Assembly: GCF_050947875.1 (NCBI RefSeq)
Contig: NC_134570.1
Span: forward strand, 229,261,265-229,325,264
DNA: 64,000 bases
DNA from: Dermacentor variabilis
Taxonomy: Eukaryota; Arthropoda; Arachnida; Ixodida; Ixodidae
Reading direction: 5' to 3'
Part shown: positions 55,349 to 64,000 of the stretch, piece after piece
Numbering within the stretch: position 1 is the stretch's first letter
Layout: each line of letters begins with the position of its first letter
The notes under the pieces: model-generated
Told to the model about the DNA's origin: nothing
What the model saw: the letters and a program-made list of their open reading frames with translations, nothing else
The model's database searches: none
Made by a program: the position numbers and the translations under genes

Positions 55349-56372
55349 TTGTCGGATTCTATCGGAGCATCAGCATCGGCTAGCGGAAACGCCACGGAGT
55401 TGACAACTGAAATCACGCCAACTCACATCGTAGTGAACTCGCTAATGACGCCAGAGCCTTTCTACGGCGACACCTTTGAAGACGCAGAGGACTGGCTGGA
55501 ACGCTTTGTGCGCGTCGCTGAGATCAATTGATGGAACGGAGAGCGTTAGCTACGAAACGTTTACTTCGCGTTAGAGGACAGCGCACGAACGTGGTTTGAA
55601 AACCACGATGCGTCATTTGTGTCGTGGGATGCTTTCCGACGAGAGTTGCTTGCGACTTATCCGAGTACCAAGCGCAGGGAGAGGGCCGAAGCCGCCCTGG
55701 AGGCAAGAAACCAGCGGAAGAACGAAAGCGTGGCCATGTATGTAGACGACATGCCCCGCCTATTCCGCCGAGCTGATCCGAACATGAGCGAGGACAAGAA
55801 ACTACGCCATCTAATGCGGGGCGTAAAACAAGAACTGTTCGCAGGGTTGGTTCGGAGACCACCGCGCACCGTCGCCGAGTTTCGTTCTGAGGCGACAACA
55901 ACGGAAAGCACGTTGCAACAGCGATGAAGCATGTACAACCGGGAAATGAACATCACCTCTGTAGACGCAGCTCCAGCCGTCTTCCGAAACAGCGTGGAGG
56001 TCATACGGGAGCTCCTGCGATCTGTAGTTCTAGAAGAACTTCAGAGGCTACAGCTTAACCACAACGCTGACCTTCGCTGACAGATGTGGTTCGCGAAGAG
56101 GTCAGACAGGCGGTCCGGGAACCACAGCTGGGTGCGCAGCCCCAAGCGCCATTACTGCGCCAGCCGAGCGTCTCGTATGCCGATGTGCTGCGGCAAATTC
56201 CCGCACGTGCTGACGTCGCAGCCACTTCCTCTATGAATAGCTCGATGCCTCGAAATACGCTGCCGCCACCCGAAAGAAGATTTAATGAAGGCTGATGTAT
56301 GGCGCACTCCTGAACGAATACCTCTCTGCTACCACTGCGGTGAGGCTGGCCACCTGTACAGAATGTTCCACT
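55349..56372 (+). pseudogene. Gypsy gag remnant with altered zinc knuckle
   Basis: 'EPFYGDTFEDAEDWLERF' (about 55450-55505) and, after stops and a frame change, 'WDAFRRELLATYPSTKRRER' and 'KKLRHLMRGVKQELFAGL' represent the capsid. Further stops precede 'CYHCGEAGHLYRMF' (56327-56368), a zinc knuckle of form C-x2-C-x4-H-x4-C in which the last Cys position is Phe. Confidence 0.8.
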
Positions 56373-56619
56373 ATGGCCAGGCAGGGCTTCGTGGTTTTCC
56401 GGTTAATCCACCTTGCCTTCGAAATGGTGAGCGTCCATATGAAATCGAAGAGTACCTGTGTACTCGTCAAAGCTCCTCATATGCCTGCCAGCAACGCCAA
56501 CCTCGATCAACCGTGCCGCTGAGGCATCGGCCACCAAGCCCCACGTCCGCCATCAAGCTCCCCAAGACGCCGTTCACAGAGCCCGCGTCGGGAAAACTAG
56601 AGTCAGCGGCCTCGGGAGG

Positions 56620-57120
56620 TAAGGCCGCTGACTTTAGTTTGACTCTAGAAAAAGAAGAACCTCCATCGATGATTCCGAACGACAATGAATCACTCAGAAA
56701 CCAGTGCCGTAAAAGCGACGTTGCTTCCGATTTACGTGTGTTCATTGACGGTTACGAAGTGAACGCGTTAGTGGATACAGTTGCAGATTTTACTCGGTAA
56801 TAAGTAGCAAGCTCGCCAGGAAACTGAAGAAAGTGTAGACTCCTTGGAAAGGGCCTCAAGATTGCACCACGGGAGGACACCTGATCGACCTGACGGGCAA
56901 GTGCACGGCTAGAATAGGAATACGAGGCTTTACGTACGTCGCTAGCTTTATCGTGCTTTCAGAGTGCTCAATAGACTTGAATATTGACATGGCTTTCTTG
57001 CAGGATAATGGCGCTGTAACCAACTTGCGGAAATCGTGTTTCCTTTTCAACAAACCACGCTGTCGCAGCATTCTACACTGAAGAAAAATTCGATGCTCTT
57101 TACATTGCCGATGACGACGT
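56620..57120 (+). pseudogene. Gypsy aspartic protease remnant
   Basis: 'FIDGYEVNALVDTVADF' (56744-56794) contains the active site as DTV where DTG is expected, so the glycine essential for the loop is lost. Two stops follow. 'GKCTARIGIRGFTYVASFI' (about 56899-56955) and 'NIDMAFLQDNGAV' (about 56982-57020) form the second half. Confidence 0.75.
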
Positions 57121-57230
57121 GATGCTTCCTCCGAGATCCAGCGTCCGTCACAGTAAGATGCGACGCGTTCAGTGACTACGAAGGAATTGCAAGCAGCAAC
57201 ACCAGTCTCCTACTCGAAAAAGGGATCTGC

Positions 57231-57656
57231 ATGGCAAGAGGGCTTGTCCAGCTGCGTGGTGGATGTGCCAACGTTTTCCTCGGTAATTTTGGAAATGAGG
57301 TGCACTATGTCGCGAAGGGAATTGTTATTGCCAGCCTTAATAAGTTCGTCCAAGGTACAGATCTCAGCATTCCAGGGACTTCACCATCGAATTTCCAAGA
57401 CGTGGATTCTGTCCTCTCAGCCATCGACATCGAACCAGGTCTATCGCCCAGACAGAGGGAGCAAATAAAGACCCTCGTAGGAGACTTCACCGAATGTTTT
57501 GCAATGTCATCCATAGTCCGGCGCACATCTATGGCCAAACATCGGATAGTTGTCGACGAATCAGGGAAGCCTATTTCCCAGCGTCCCTACCGAGTGTCAC
57601 CAAAAGAGAGAGAAGCCATCGGATCGGAAGTCAAGTTAAGGAAATGCTAGAAGACG
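57231..57656 (+). pseudogene. Gypsy RT N-terminal part before the RTE insertion
   Basis: 'LSPRQREQIKTLVGDF' and 'KHRIVVDESGKPISQRPYRV' lead into the RT. A frameshift near 57634 shifts to 'QVKEMLEDDVI', whose last codons lie in the target duplication 'atgtaattca'. The reading resumes at 61281. Confidence 0.8.
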
Positions 57657-57662
57657 ATGTAA

Positions 57663-57711
<49 letters not shown>

Positions 57712-57717
57712 GCCTAG

Positions 57718-60696
57718 TTACGCCCACTGCAGGGCAAAGGCCTCTCCCATACTTCTCCAACTACCCCGGTCATGTACTAATTGTGGCCATGTTGTCCCTG
57801 CAAACGTCTTAATTTCATCCGCCCACCTAACTTTCTGCCGCCCTCTGCTACGCTTCCCTTCCCTTGGAATCCAGTCCGTAACCCTTAATGACCATCGGTT
57901 ATCTTCCCTCCTCATTACATGTCCTGCCCATGCCCATTTCTTTTTCTTGATTTCAACTAAGATGTCGTTTACCCGCGTTTGTTGCCTCACCCAATCTGCT
58001 CTTTTCTTATCCCTTAACGTTACACCCATCATTCTTCTTTCTATAGCTCGTTGCGTCGTCCTCAATTTCAGCAGAACCCTTTTCGTAAGCCTCCAGGTTT
58101 CAGCCCCATATGTGAGTACTGGTAACACACAGCTGTTATACACTTTCCTTTTGAGGGATAGTGGCAACCTGCTGTTCATGATTTGAGAATGCCTGCCAAA
58201 CGCACCCCAGCCCATTCTTATTCTTCTGGTTATTTCAGTCTCCTGATCCGGATGCGTGGTCACCACCTGCCCTAAGTAGATGTATTCCCTTACCACTTCC
58301 AGTGCTTCGCTACCTATCGTAAACTGCTGTTCTCTTCCGAGACTGTTAAACAATACTTTAGTTTTCTGCAGATTAATTTTCAGACCCACCCTTCTGCTTT
58401 GCCTCTCCAGGTCAGTGAGCATGCATTGCAATTGGTCTCCTGAGTTACTAAGCAAGGCAATATCATCAGCGAATCGGAAGTTGCTAAGGTATTCTCCATC
58501 AACTTTTATCCCCAATTCTTCCCACTCCAGGCCTCTGAATAACTCCTGTAAACATGCTGTGAATAGCATTGGAGATATCGTATCTCCCTGTCTGACGCCT
58601 TTCTTTATAGGGATTTTGTTGCTTTCTTTGTGGAGGACTACGGTGGCTGTGGAGCCGCTAAAGATATCTTCCAGTATTTTTAAGTATGGCTCATCTACAC
58701 CCTGATTCCGTAATGCCTCCATGACTGCTGAGGTTTCGACTGAATCAAACGCTTTCTCGTAATCAATGAAAGCTATATATAAGGGTTGGTTATATTCTAC
58801 ACATTTCTCTATCACTTGATTGACAGTGTGAATATGGTCTATTGTTGAGTAGCCTTTACGGAATCCTGCCTGGTCCTTTGGTTGACAGAAGTCTAAGGTG
58901 TTCCTGATTCTATTTGCGATTACCTTAGTAAATACTTTGTAGGCAACGGACAGTAAGCTGATCAGTCTATAATTTTTCAAGTCTTTGGCGTCCCCTTTCT
59001 TATGGATTAGGATTATGTTAGCGTTCTTCCAAGATTCCGGTACGCTCGAGGTTATGAGGCATTGCGTATACAGGGTGGCCAGTTTCTCTAGAACAATCTG
59101 ACCACCATCCTTCAACAAATCTGCTGTTACCGGATCCTCCCCAGCTGCCTTCCCCCTTTGCATAGCTCCTAAGGCTTTCTTTACTTCTTCTGGCGTTACC
59201 TGTGGGATTTCGAATTCCTCTAGGCTATTCTCTCTTCCACTATCGTCGTGGGTGCCACTGGTACTGTATAAATATCTATAGAACTCCTCAGCCACTTGAA
59301 CTATCTCATCCACATTAGTAACGATATTGCCGGCTTTGTCTCTTAACGCACACATCTGATTCTTGCCTACTCCTAGTTTCTTCTTCACTGTTTTTAGGCT
59401 TCCTCCGTTCCTGAGAGCCTGTTCAATTCTATCCATATGATAGTTTATGATGTCCGCTGTCTTACGCTTGTTGATTAACTTAGAAAGTTCTGCCAGATCT
59501 ATTCTAGCTGTAGGGTTAGAGGCTTTCATACATTGGCGTTTCTTGATCAGATCTTTCGTCTCCTGCGATAGCTTTCTGGTTTCCTGTATAACGGCGTTAC
59601 CACCGACTTCTATTGCGCACTCCTTAATGATGCCCATGAGATTGTCGTTCATTGCTGCAACACTAAGGTCCTCTTCCTGAGTTAAAGCCGAGTACCTGTT
59701 CTGTAGCTTGATCCGGAATTCCTCTAGTTTCCCTCTTACCGCTAACTCATTGATTGGCTTCTTGTGTACCAGTTTCTTCCGTTCCCTCCTCAAGTCTAGG
59801 CTAATTCGAGTTCTTACCATCCTATGGTCACTGCAGCGTACCTTGCCGAGCACGTCTACATCTTGTATGATGCCAGGGTTCGCGCAGAGTATGAAGTCGA
59901 TTTCATTTCTAGTCTCACCATTCGGGCTCCTCCACGTCCACTTTCGACTAACCCGCATGCGGAAAAAGGTGTTCGTTATCCGCATATTATTCTGTTCTGC
60001 AAACTCTACTAATAATTCTCCTCTGCTATTCCTAGAGCCTATGCCATATTCCCCCACTGACTTGTCTCCAGCCTGCTTCTTGCCTACCCTGGCATTGAAG
60101 TGGCCCATCAGTATAGGGTATTTTGTTTTGACTTTACCCATCGCCGATTCCACGTCTTCATAAAAGCTTTCCACTTCCTGGTCATCATGACTGCATGTAG
60201 GGGCATAGACTTGTACCACCTTCAATTTGTACCTCTTATTAAGTTTCACAACAAGACCTGCCATCCTCTCGTTAATGCTATAGAATTCCTGTATGTTACC
60301 AGCTATTTCCTTATTAATCAGGAATCCTTCTCCTAGTTCTCGTCTCTCTGCTGAGCCCCGGTAACACAGAACATGCCCGCTTTTTAGCACTGTATATGCT
60401 TCTTTTGTCCTCCTAACCTCACTGAGCCCTATTATATCCCATTTACTACCCTCTAATTCCTCCAATAACACTGCTAGACTCGCCTCACTAGATAGCGTTC
60501 TAACGTTAAACGTTGCCAGGTTCAGATTCCAATGGCGGCCTGTCCGGAGCCAGGTATTCTTAGCACCCTCTGCAGCGTCACAGATCTGACCGCCGCCGTG
60601 GTCAGTTGCTTCGCGGCTGCTGGGGACTGAGGGCCGGGGTTTGATTGTTGTATTCATATAGGAGGTTGTGGCCAAGTACTGCACCAGGGTGGCCAA
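57718..60696 (-). CDS. RTE-clade LINE polyprotein, full-length ORF with altered endonuclease site
   Basis: 992 residues without stops and with the same domain plan as the ORF at 13562-16540. The RT is complete: IDYEKAFDSVE (644-654), GVRQGDTISP and FADD (742-745). In the endonuclease the catalytic GDFN (198-201) reads GHFN (codons about 60105-60094), so the Asp that binds or activates at the nicking centre has become His. CSDHRM (288-293) is kept. The protein is therefore probably full length but nicking-deficient (inference from APE-endonuclease knowledge). Scattered differences from copy B include loss of one Arg/Gly in the N-terminal part (GSAERRELGEGF). Confidence 0.9.
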   Translation of the reverse strand: MATLVQYLATTSYMNTTIKPRPSVPSSREATDHGGGQICDAAEGAKNTWLRTGRHWNLNLATFNVRTLSSEASLAVLLEELEGSKWDIIGLSEVRRTKEAYTVLKSGHVLCYRGSAERRELGEGFLINKEIAGNIQEFYSINERMAGLVVKLNKRYKLKVVQVYAPTCSHDDQEVESFYEDVESAMGKVKTKYPILMGHFNARVGKKQAGDKSVGEYGIGSRNSRGELLVEFAEQNNMRITNTFFRMRVSRKWTWRSPNGETRNEIDFILCANPGIIQDVDVLGKVRCSDHRMVRTRISLDLRRERKKLVHKKPINELAVRGKLEEFRIKLQNRYSALTQEEDLSVAAMNDNLMGIIKECAIEVGGNAVIQETRKLSQETKDLIKKRQCMKASNPTARIDLAELSKLINKRKTADIINYHMDRIEQALRNGGSLKTVKKKLGVGKNQMCALRDKAGNIVTNVDEIVQVAEEFYRYLYSTSGTHDDSGRENSLEEFEIPQVTPEEVKKALGAMQRGKAAGEDPVTADLLKDGGQIVLEKLATLYTQCLITSSVPESWKNANIILIHKKGDAKDLKNYRLISLLSVAYKVFTKVIANRIRNTLDFCQPKDQAGFRKGYSTIDHIHTVNQVIEKCVEYNQPLYIAFIDYEKAFDSVETSAVMEALRNQGVDEPYLKILEDIFSGSTATVVLHKESNKIPIKKGVRQGDTISPMLFTACLQELFRGLEWEELGIKVDGEYLSNFRFADDIALLSNSGDQLQCMLTDLERQSRRVGLKINLQKTKVLFNSLGREQQFTIGSEALEVVREYIYLGQVVTTHPDQETEITRRIRMGWGAFGRHSQIMNSRLPLSLKRKVYNSCVLPVLTYGAETWRLTKRVLLKLRTTQRAIERRMMGVTLRDKKRADWVRQQTRVNDILVEIKKKKWAWAGHVMRREDNRWSLRVTDWIPREGKRSRGRQKVRWADEIKTFAGTTWPQLVHDRGSWRSMGEAFALQWA

Positions 60697-60885
60697 TCCT
60701 GCTCTGGTGAGAGAGTGCGTTACCGGTTCTGGTCACCGGGATCAGGCCGCACTCCAGGCCTGTTTGTGCAATTTTCTCAACACACGTTTTTTTTGTATTT
60801 TCCGGTGGAGAATTGCGCGGCACCGGGATTTGAATCACGGTCCTCTTGCACTGGAGACGGATACTCTACCGTCCCCGCAGGAGTT

Positions 60886-61125
60886 AAATTAAAAATTGGA
60901 TTATGGGGTTTTGCGTGACAAAACCACTTTCTGATTATGCACGCCGTAGTGGAGGACTCCGAAAATTTCGACCACCTGGGGTTCTTTAACGTGCACCAAA
61001 TTCTAAGTACACGGGTGTTTTCGCATTTCGCCCCCATCGAAATGCGGCCACCGTGGCCGGGGTCCGATCCCGCGACCTCGTGCTCAGCAGTCTAACACCA
61101 TAACCACTGAGCAACCACGGCGGGT
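60886..61125 (-). mobile_element. SINE inside the RTE 5' region (copy G)
   Basis: 240 bp with 'cccgcaggagtt' at 60874-60885 and 61126-61137. It has the same position, orientation and duplication as the SINE in copy B. Confidence 0.92.
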
Positions 61126-61280
61126 CCCGCAGGAGTTGTACGCCTCATTTAACCTACAGTGGTGCCCTATTTGATCAGTCAAGGTGGGCCAATCTGAGCT
61201 CGGTTATACCGCATGGATGGCACTCGGCTAGAGAACCTGGTATTTATGACCTGCACATGTGTGGCCACACATGTAATTCA

Positions 61281-61895
61281 GCCGTCGGCAAGTCCGCGGG
61301 CCTCGCCTGTGGTACTTGTAAATAAAAAGGACCAGACCTTGCGCTTCTGCATTGATTACCGAAAGCTGAACGCCGTCACAAAGCGGGATGTGTAGCCACT
61401 TCCAAGAATCGATGACACTCTAGATAAACTACTAGATGCCAAATTCTTTTCCTCCCTGGACTTCAAAAGCTGCTACTGGCAAATAGAAGTGGACGAACGC
61501 GATCGCGAAAAAGACGGCGTTTATGACGCCAGACGGACTGTACGAGTTCAAAGTGCTTCCATTCGGCCTTTGTTCCGCGCTTGCCACATTTCAGCGGATT
61601 ATGGACACTGTGCTCACCGGTCTGAAATGGCAAACCTGTCTCGTTTATGTTGACGATGTCGTGATTTTTTCTACCACCTTCGAGCAGCACATAGAACGAC
61701 TGCGGGCTGTGATGAAACTTATTAGCTCAGCAGGTCTGACGATAAAACCCCAGAAATGTCATTTCGGCTTTCGCGAGCTTCTATGCCTCGGCCATGTTGT
61801 CAGTTCAGAAGGCATTGGCCCGGATCCTGAGAAGACTGCGGCAGTGGAAAAATTTCTGAAACCAACCAACAAAAGGGCTGTACGCGATTCTTAGG
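61281..61895 (+). pseudogene. Gypsy RT, main part
   Basis: 'SPVVLVNKKDQTLRFCIDYR' and 'KLNAVTKRDV' precede a stop at 61393-61395, then 'YWQIEVDERDRE'. A frameshift near 61505 leads to 'MTPDGLYEFKVLPFGLCSA' and the intact catalytic 'VYVDDVVIFS' (about 61644-61673). 'LGHVVSSEGIGPDPEK' follows. The frame breaks again near 61880. Confidence 0.88.
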
Positions 61896-62039
61896 ACTTT
61901 GCGCCTACTACAGACGCTTAATCAAAAATTTTTTCAAGGATCGCCGAACCACTAACGCGGCTAACTAAAGAAGACAGGCCTTTCATCTTGTTGAATGAGC
62001 AGGAGAATGCTTTCAATGAGCTCCGAAATCGTCTTCAGA

Positions 62040-62475
62040 ACCACCCAGTTCTTGCTCATTTTGACGAGAAAGCTGAAACTGATATTCACACAGACGCAAG
62101 CAATTTAGGCCTCGGTGCCGCCCTCATTCAGTGGCAAAATGGAGAGAAACGAGTCATTACGTAGCTAGTCGAACACTTTCGAAGACTCAGGTGAACTACT
62201 CAGTGACAGAAAAAGAATGCCTTGTGGTGATATGGGCCATCAGCAAGCTTAGACCACACTTATATGGCCGACCATTCCGAGCTATCAGCAACCATCATTC
62301 GTTGGGCTTGCTGGCGAATCTCAAAGACCCATCTGGACGGCTAGAAAGATTGAGTCCACGGCTGCAGGAATATGATTTAACGGTCGTATACAAGTCCGGT
62401 CACAAACACAGTGATGCTGATTGCTTGTCACGTGCACCGATTGAATACAGGGAATCTACGGTTAGGGAAAAATAG
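62040..62475 (+). pseudogene. Gypsy RNase H
   Basis: '[17 protein letters not shown]' (about 62083-62135), a frame change, '[17 protein letters not shown]' (about 62192-62240), '[19 protein letters not shown]' (the last Asp of the canonical DHxxL is Asn here) and '[15 protein letters not shown]'. The stop at 62473 ends the open stretch. Confidence 0.85.
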
Positions 62476-62689
62476 ACAGAATTGCCTGTTCCAAGGAGAT
62501 GTGACAACATCGCAAATGGCTCAGCATCAGCGATCTGACGCGGAGTTACGCCTGCTCATTGGTTACCTAGGAGGACACCCTGTCGACAATCCACGAGCTT
62601 TCGTCCGCAGCTTGTCATCGTTCGTCCTGAGAAATAATGTCCTGTAGAAAAGAAATTTGAACATACTTCAGAGACACTTCTGCTCGTCG

Positions 62690-63700
62690 TACCTTCAAAA
62701 TTACGACTCGAGATATTGGAAGCATGCCACGACGATCCATCAGCAGGACATTTAGGAGTGAGCAGAACACTCGCGCTCATCCGTATGAAGTATTACTGGC
62801 CAAAGTTATTCTATGTTATTCTATGTTAATTCTATGCAACACTACGTAAGAATCTGCCGGGACTGCCAAAGACATAAAATACTGCCATTCAAGCCAGCAG
62901 GTCTCCTAAAACCGATACATCCACCGGAAACTCCATTCACACAAGTGGGAATGGACTTACTTGCCCCCTTTCCCACATCATGATCAGGAAAGCGTTGGAT
63001 CGTAGTTACAACTGACTACCTAACTTGATATGCCGAAACAGGGTCTTTTGTCAAGAGAACGGCCAGTGAGGTAGCTGATTTCTTTTTGTCACTAATATAG
63101 TACTACGGCATGGCGCTCCTAAAGTTCTCGTCACCGACCGAGGAACCATATTTACTGCCCATTTTACACAGTCCATTATGAAATTGACACACTACAGTCA
63201 CCGAAAAACCACCCCATATCATCCGCAGACAAATGGACTAACTGAACGACTCAACAGAACCCTCGCTGATATCTTGTCAATATACGTAGACATGGAGCAC
63301 CGAACATGGAACAGTATACTACCATACGCAACGTTCGCGTACAATACGGCTGTGCAAGGGACCACTCAAATGACACCTTTCTAACTCGTTTTTGGCCAGA
63401 CCATCACCACAATTTTAGATGCCATGCTACCTGTAGATGAGACCTCCGAAAATGACAATAACGTCAGCGACTTCACACAAAGAGCTGAAGAAGCACGGCA
63501 GCTGGCGCGACACCGAATTCAGCAGCAACAGCAAACCGATGCGGACCGATACAAGTTGCGACGAAGAGACGGCCAGTATGCGCCTGGAGACAAAGTATGG
63601 GTGTGGACTCCCGTGTGGATGCGCGGCCTATCCGAGAAGCTTCTTCGTCGTTATTTTGGCCCGTATAGGATAATTCGCCGAATTAGTCCCTTGAAGTCCC
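62690..63700 (+). pseudogene. Gypsy integrase
   Basis: The zinc-finger region 'CHDDPSAGHLGVSRT' (about 62722-62768) continues to 'KYYWPK'. It is followed by a duplication 'ttctatgtta' (about 62808-62834) and stops. The core shows 'GMDLLAPFPTS', 'WIVVTTDYLT', 'HPQTNGLTERLNRTLADIL' and 'FAYNTAVQGTTQMTPF' (63220-63384). The C-terminal part is 'YAPGDKVWVWTPV' and 'RYFGPYRIIRRIS'. At least four stops lie in the core. Confidence 0.85.
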
Positions 63701-64000
63701 TTGAACTACGAAGTTGCTCCAGAAGGTCAAGTAACCTCATCACGACGACGGCATCGGACAGAAATCGTCTATGTCGTCCGAATGAAACCGTACTGCAACA
63801 GACAATAACTGTTTCCGCTTCCAATCATTGTGAATGGAAGTCTAGAAACCACCGCCTTCTGTATGAGCATCGGGACGATGCACTCTTGGAAGGGGGACAA
63901 TGGCACAAGATGATTCCAAATTACGCGCGCCAGCCGCTTCCTGCGCCCGTCCATTTGTTTACTGCTAGCTGCGAAAGATAGCGGCAGTGAAGCGGGCAAC

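Larger units (their letters stand above)
57667..61270 (-). mobile_element. Full-length RTE-type LINE (copy G) with perfect 10-bp TSD
   Basis: The 3.6-kb insertion lies in the RT of the second Gypsy element. 'atgtaattca' flanks it at 57657-57666 and 61271-61280. It has a (GAT)n tail (57667-57713), one 992-codon ORF and a 5' region with the tRNA-like segment and the SINE at 60886-61125. Its outer 5' terminus (gtggccacac) equals that of copy B. Confidence 0.95.
55125..64000 (+). mobile_element. Second Ty3/Gypsy element, split by a full-length RTE, running off the window
   Basis: Order on the plus strand: R/U5-like end (about 55125-55185), gag, protease, RT start, [RTE copy G at 57667-61270], rest of RT, RNase H, integrase, and a polypurine-like tract ggaaggggga (63888-63896). 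The tract suggests the 3' LTR starts near 63898 and continues outside. Stops and frameshifts run throughout. Its 5' LTR is mostly missing. It is a different family from the intron-1 Gypsy. Confidence 0.85.

Overview
This is animal genomic DNA, most likely from a hard tick (Ixodidae). The host call rests on established knowledge of tick genomes and on the repeat content here: a tRNA-headed SINE with an invariant body, RTE-type LINEs ending in (GAT)n, several Ty3/Gypsy elements, a Penelope-like element and RNase-H-bearing I-type LINEs. No database search was possible, so genus and species are not assigned.

Only one host gene can be supported. It is a GMC-family FAD oxidoreductase (glucose-dehydrogenase-like) on the + strand. 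Four internal exons are visible at 25654-25843, 38534-38665, 46979-47109 and 53708-53875. Their splice phases match (0/1, 1/1, 1/0, 0/0) and together they encode about 207 consecutive residues, including both GMC signature regions. The introns are about 12.7, 8.3 and 6.6 kb and are built largely of transposons. The first exons (FAD-binding N-terminus) and the last exons were not found. The second intron uses a GC donor.

Layout. 1-5.7 kb: a degenerate CR1/L2-like LINE on the - strand with a 2A-like motif in ORF1 and eight ~258-bp 5' monomers. 5.7-12.6 kb: SINEs, an inverted-repeat-bounded repeat with a tRNA-like module, a (CTAT)n microsatellite and a perfect hairpin. 12.7-20.5 kb: three RTE copies, one (13505-17116) with an uninterrupted 992-codon ORF, then an I-type 3' fragment. 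21-23.9 kb: I-type ORF1 debris and Gypsy debris. 26.2-38.2 kb (intron 1): a Gypsy element broken by a younger non-autonomous LTR element and by a Penelope-like element that itself contains an I-type LINE. 38.7-42.8 kb: two elements with terminal inverted repeats. 43.1-44.1 kb: a 78-bp minisatellite. 47.6-51.3 kb: an RTE copy interrupted by a second RTE in opposite orientation. 52.1-52.4 kb: an LTR-like segment. 55.1-64 kb: a second Gypsy element split by a full-length RTE insertion with a 10-bp target duplication.

The elements are layered, and target-site duplications give the order of events. Most proteins are broken by stops, frameshifts or lost catalytic residues. The main exception is the RTE ORF at 13562-16540. 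Both full-length RTE copies carry the same SINE inside their 5' region, so that LINE lineage appears to have mobilised with a SINE on board.
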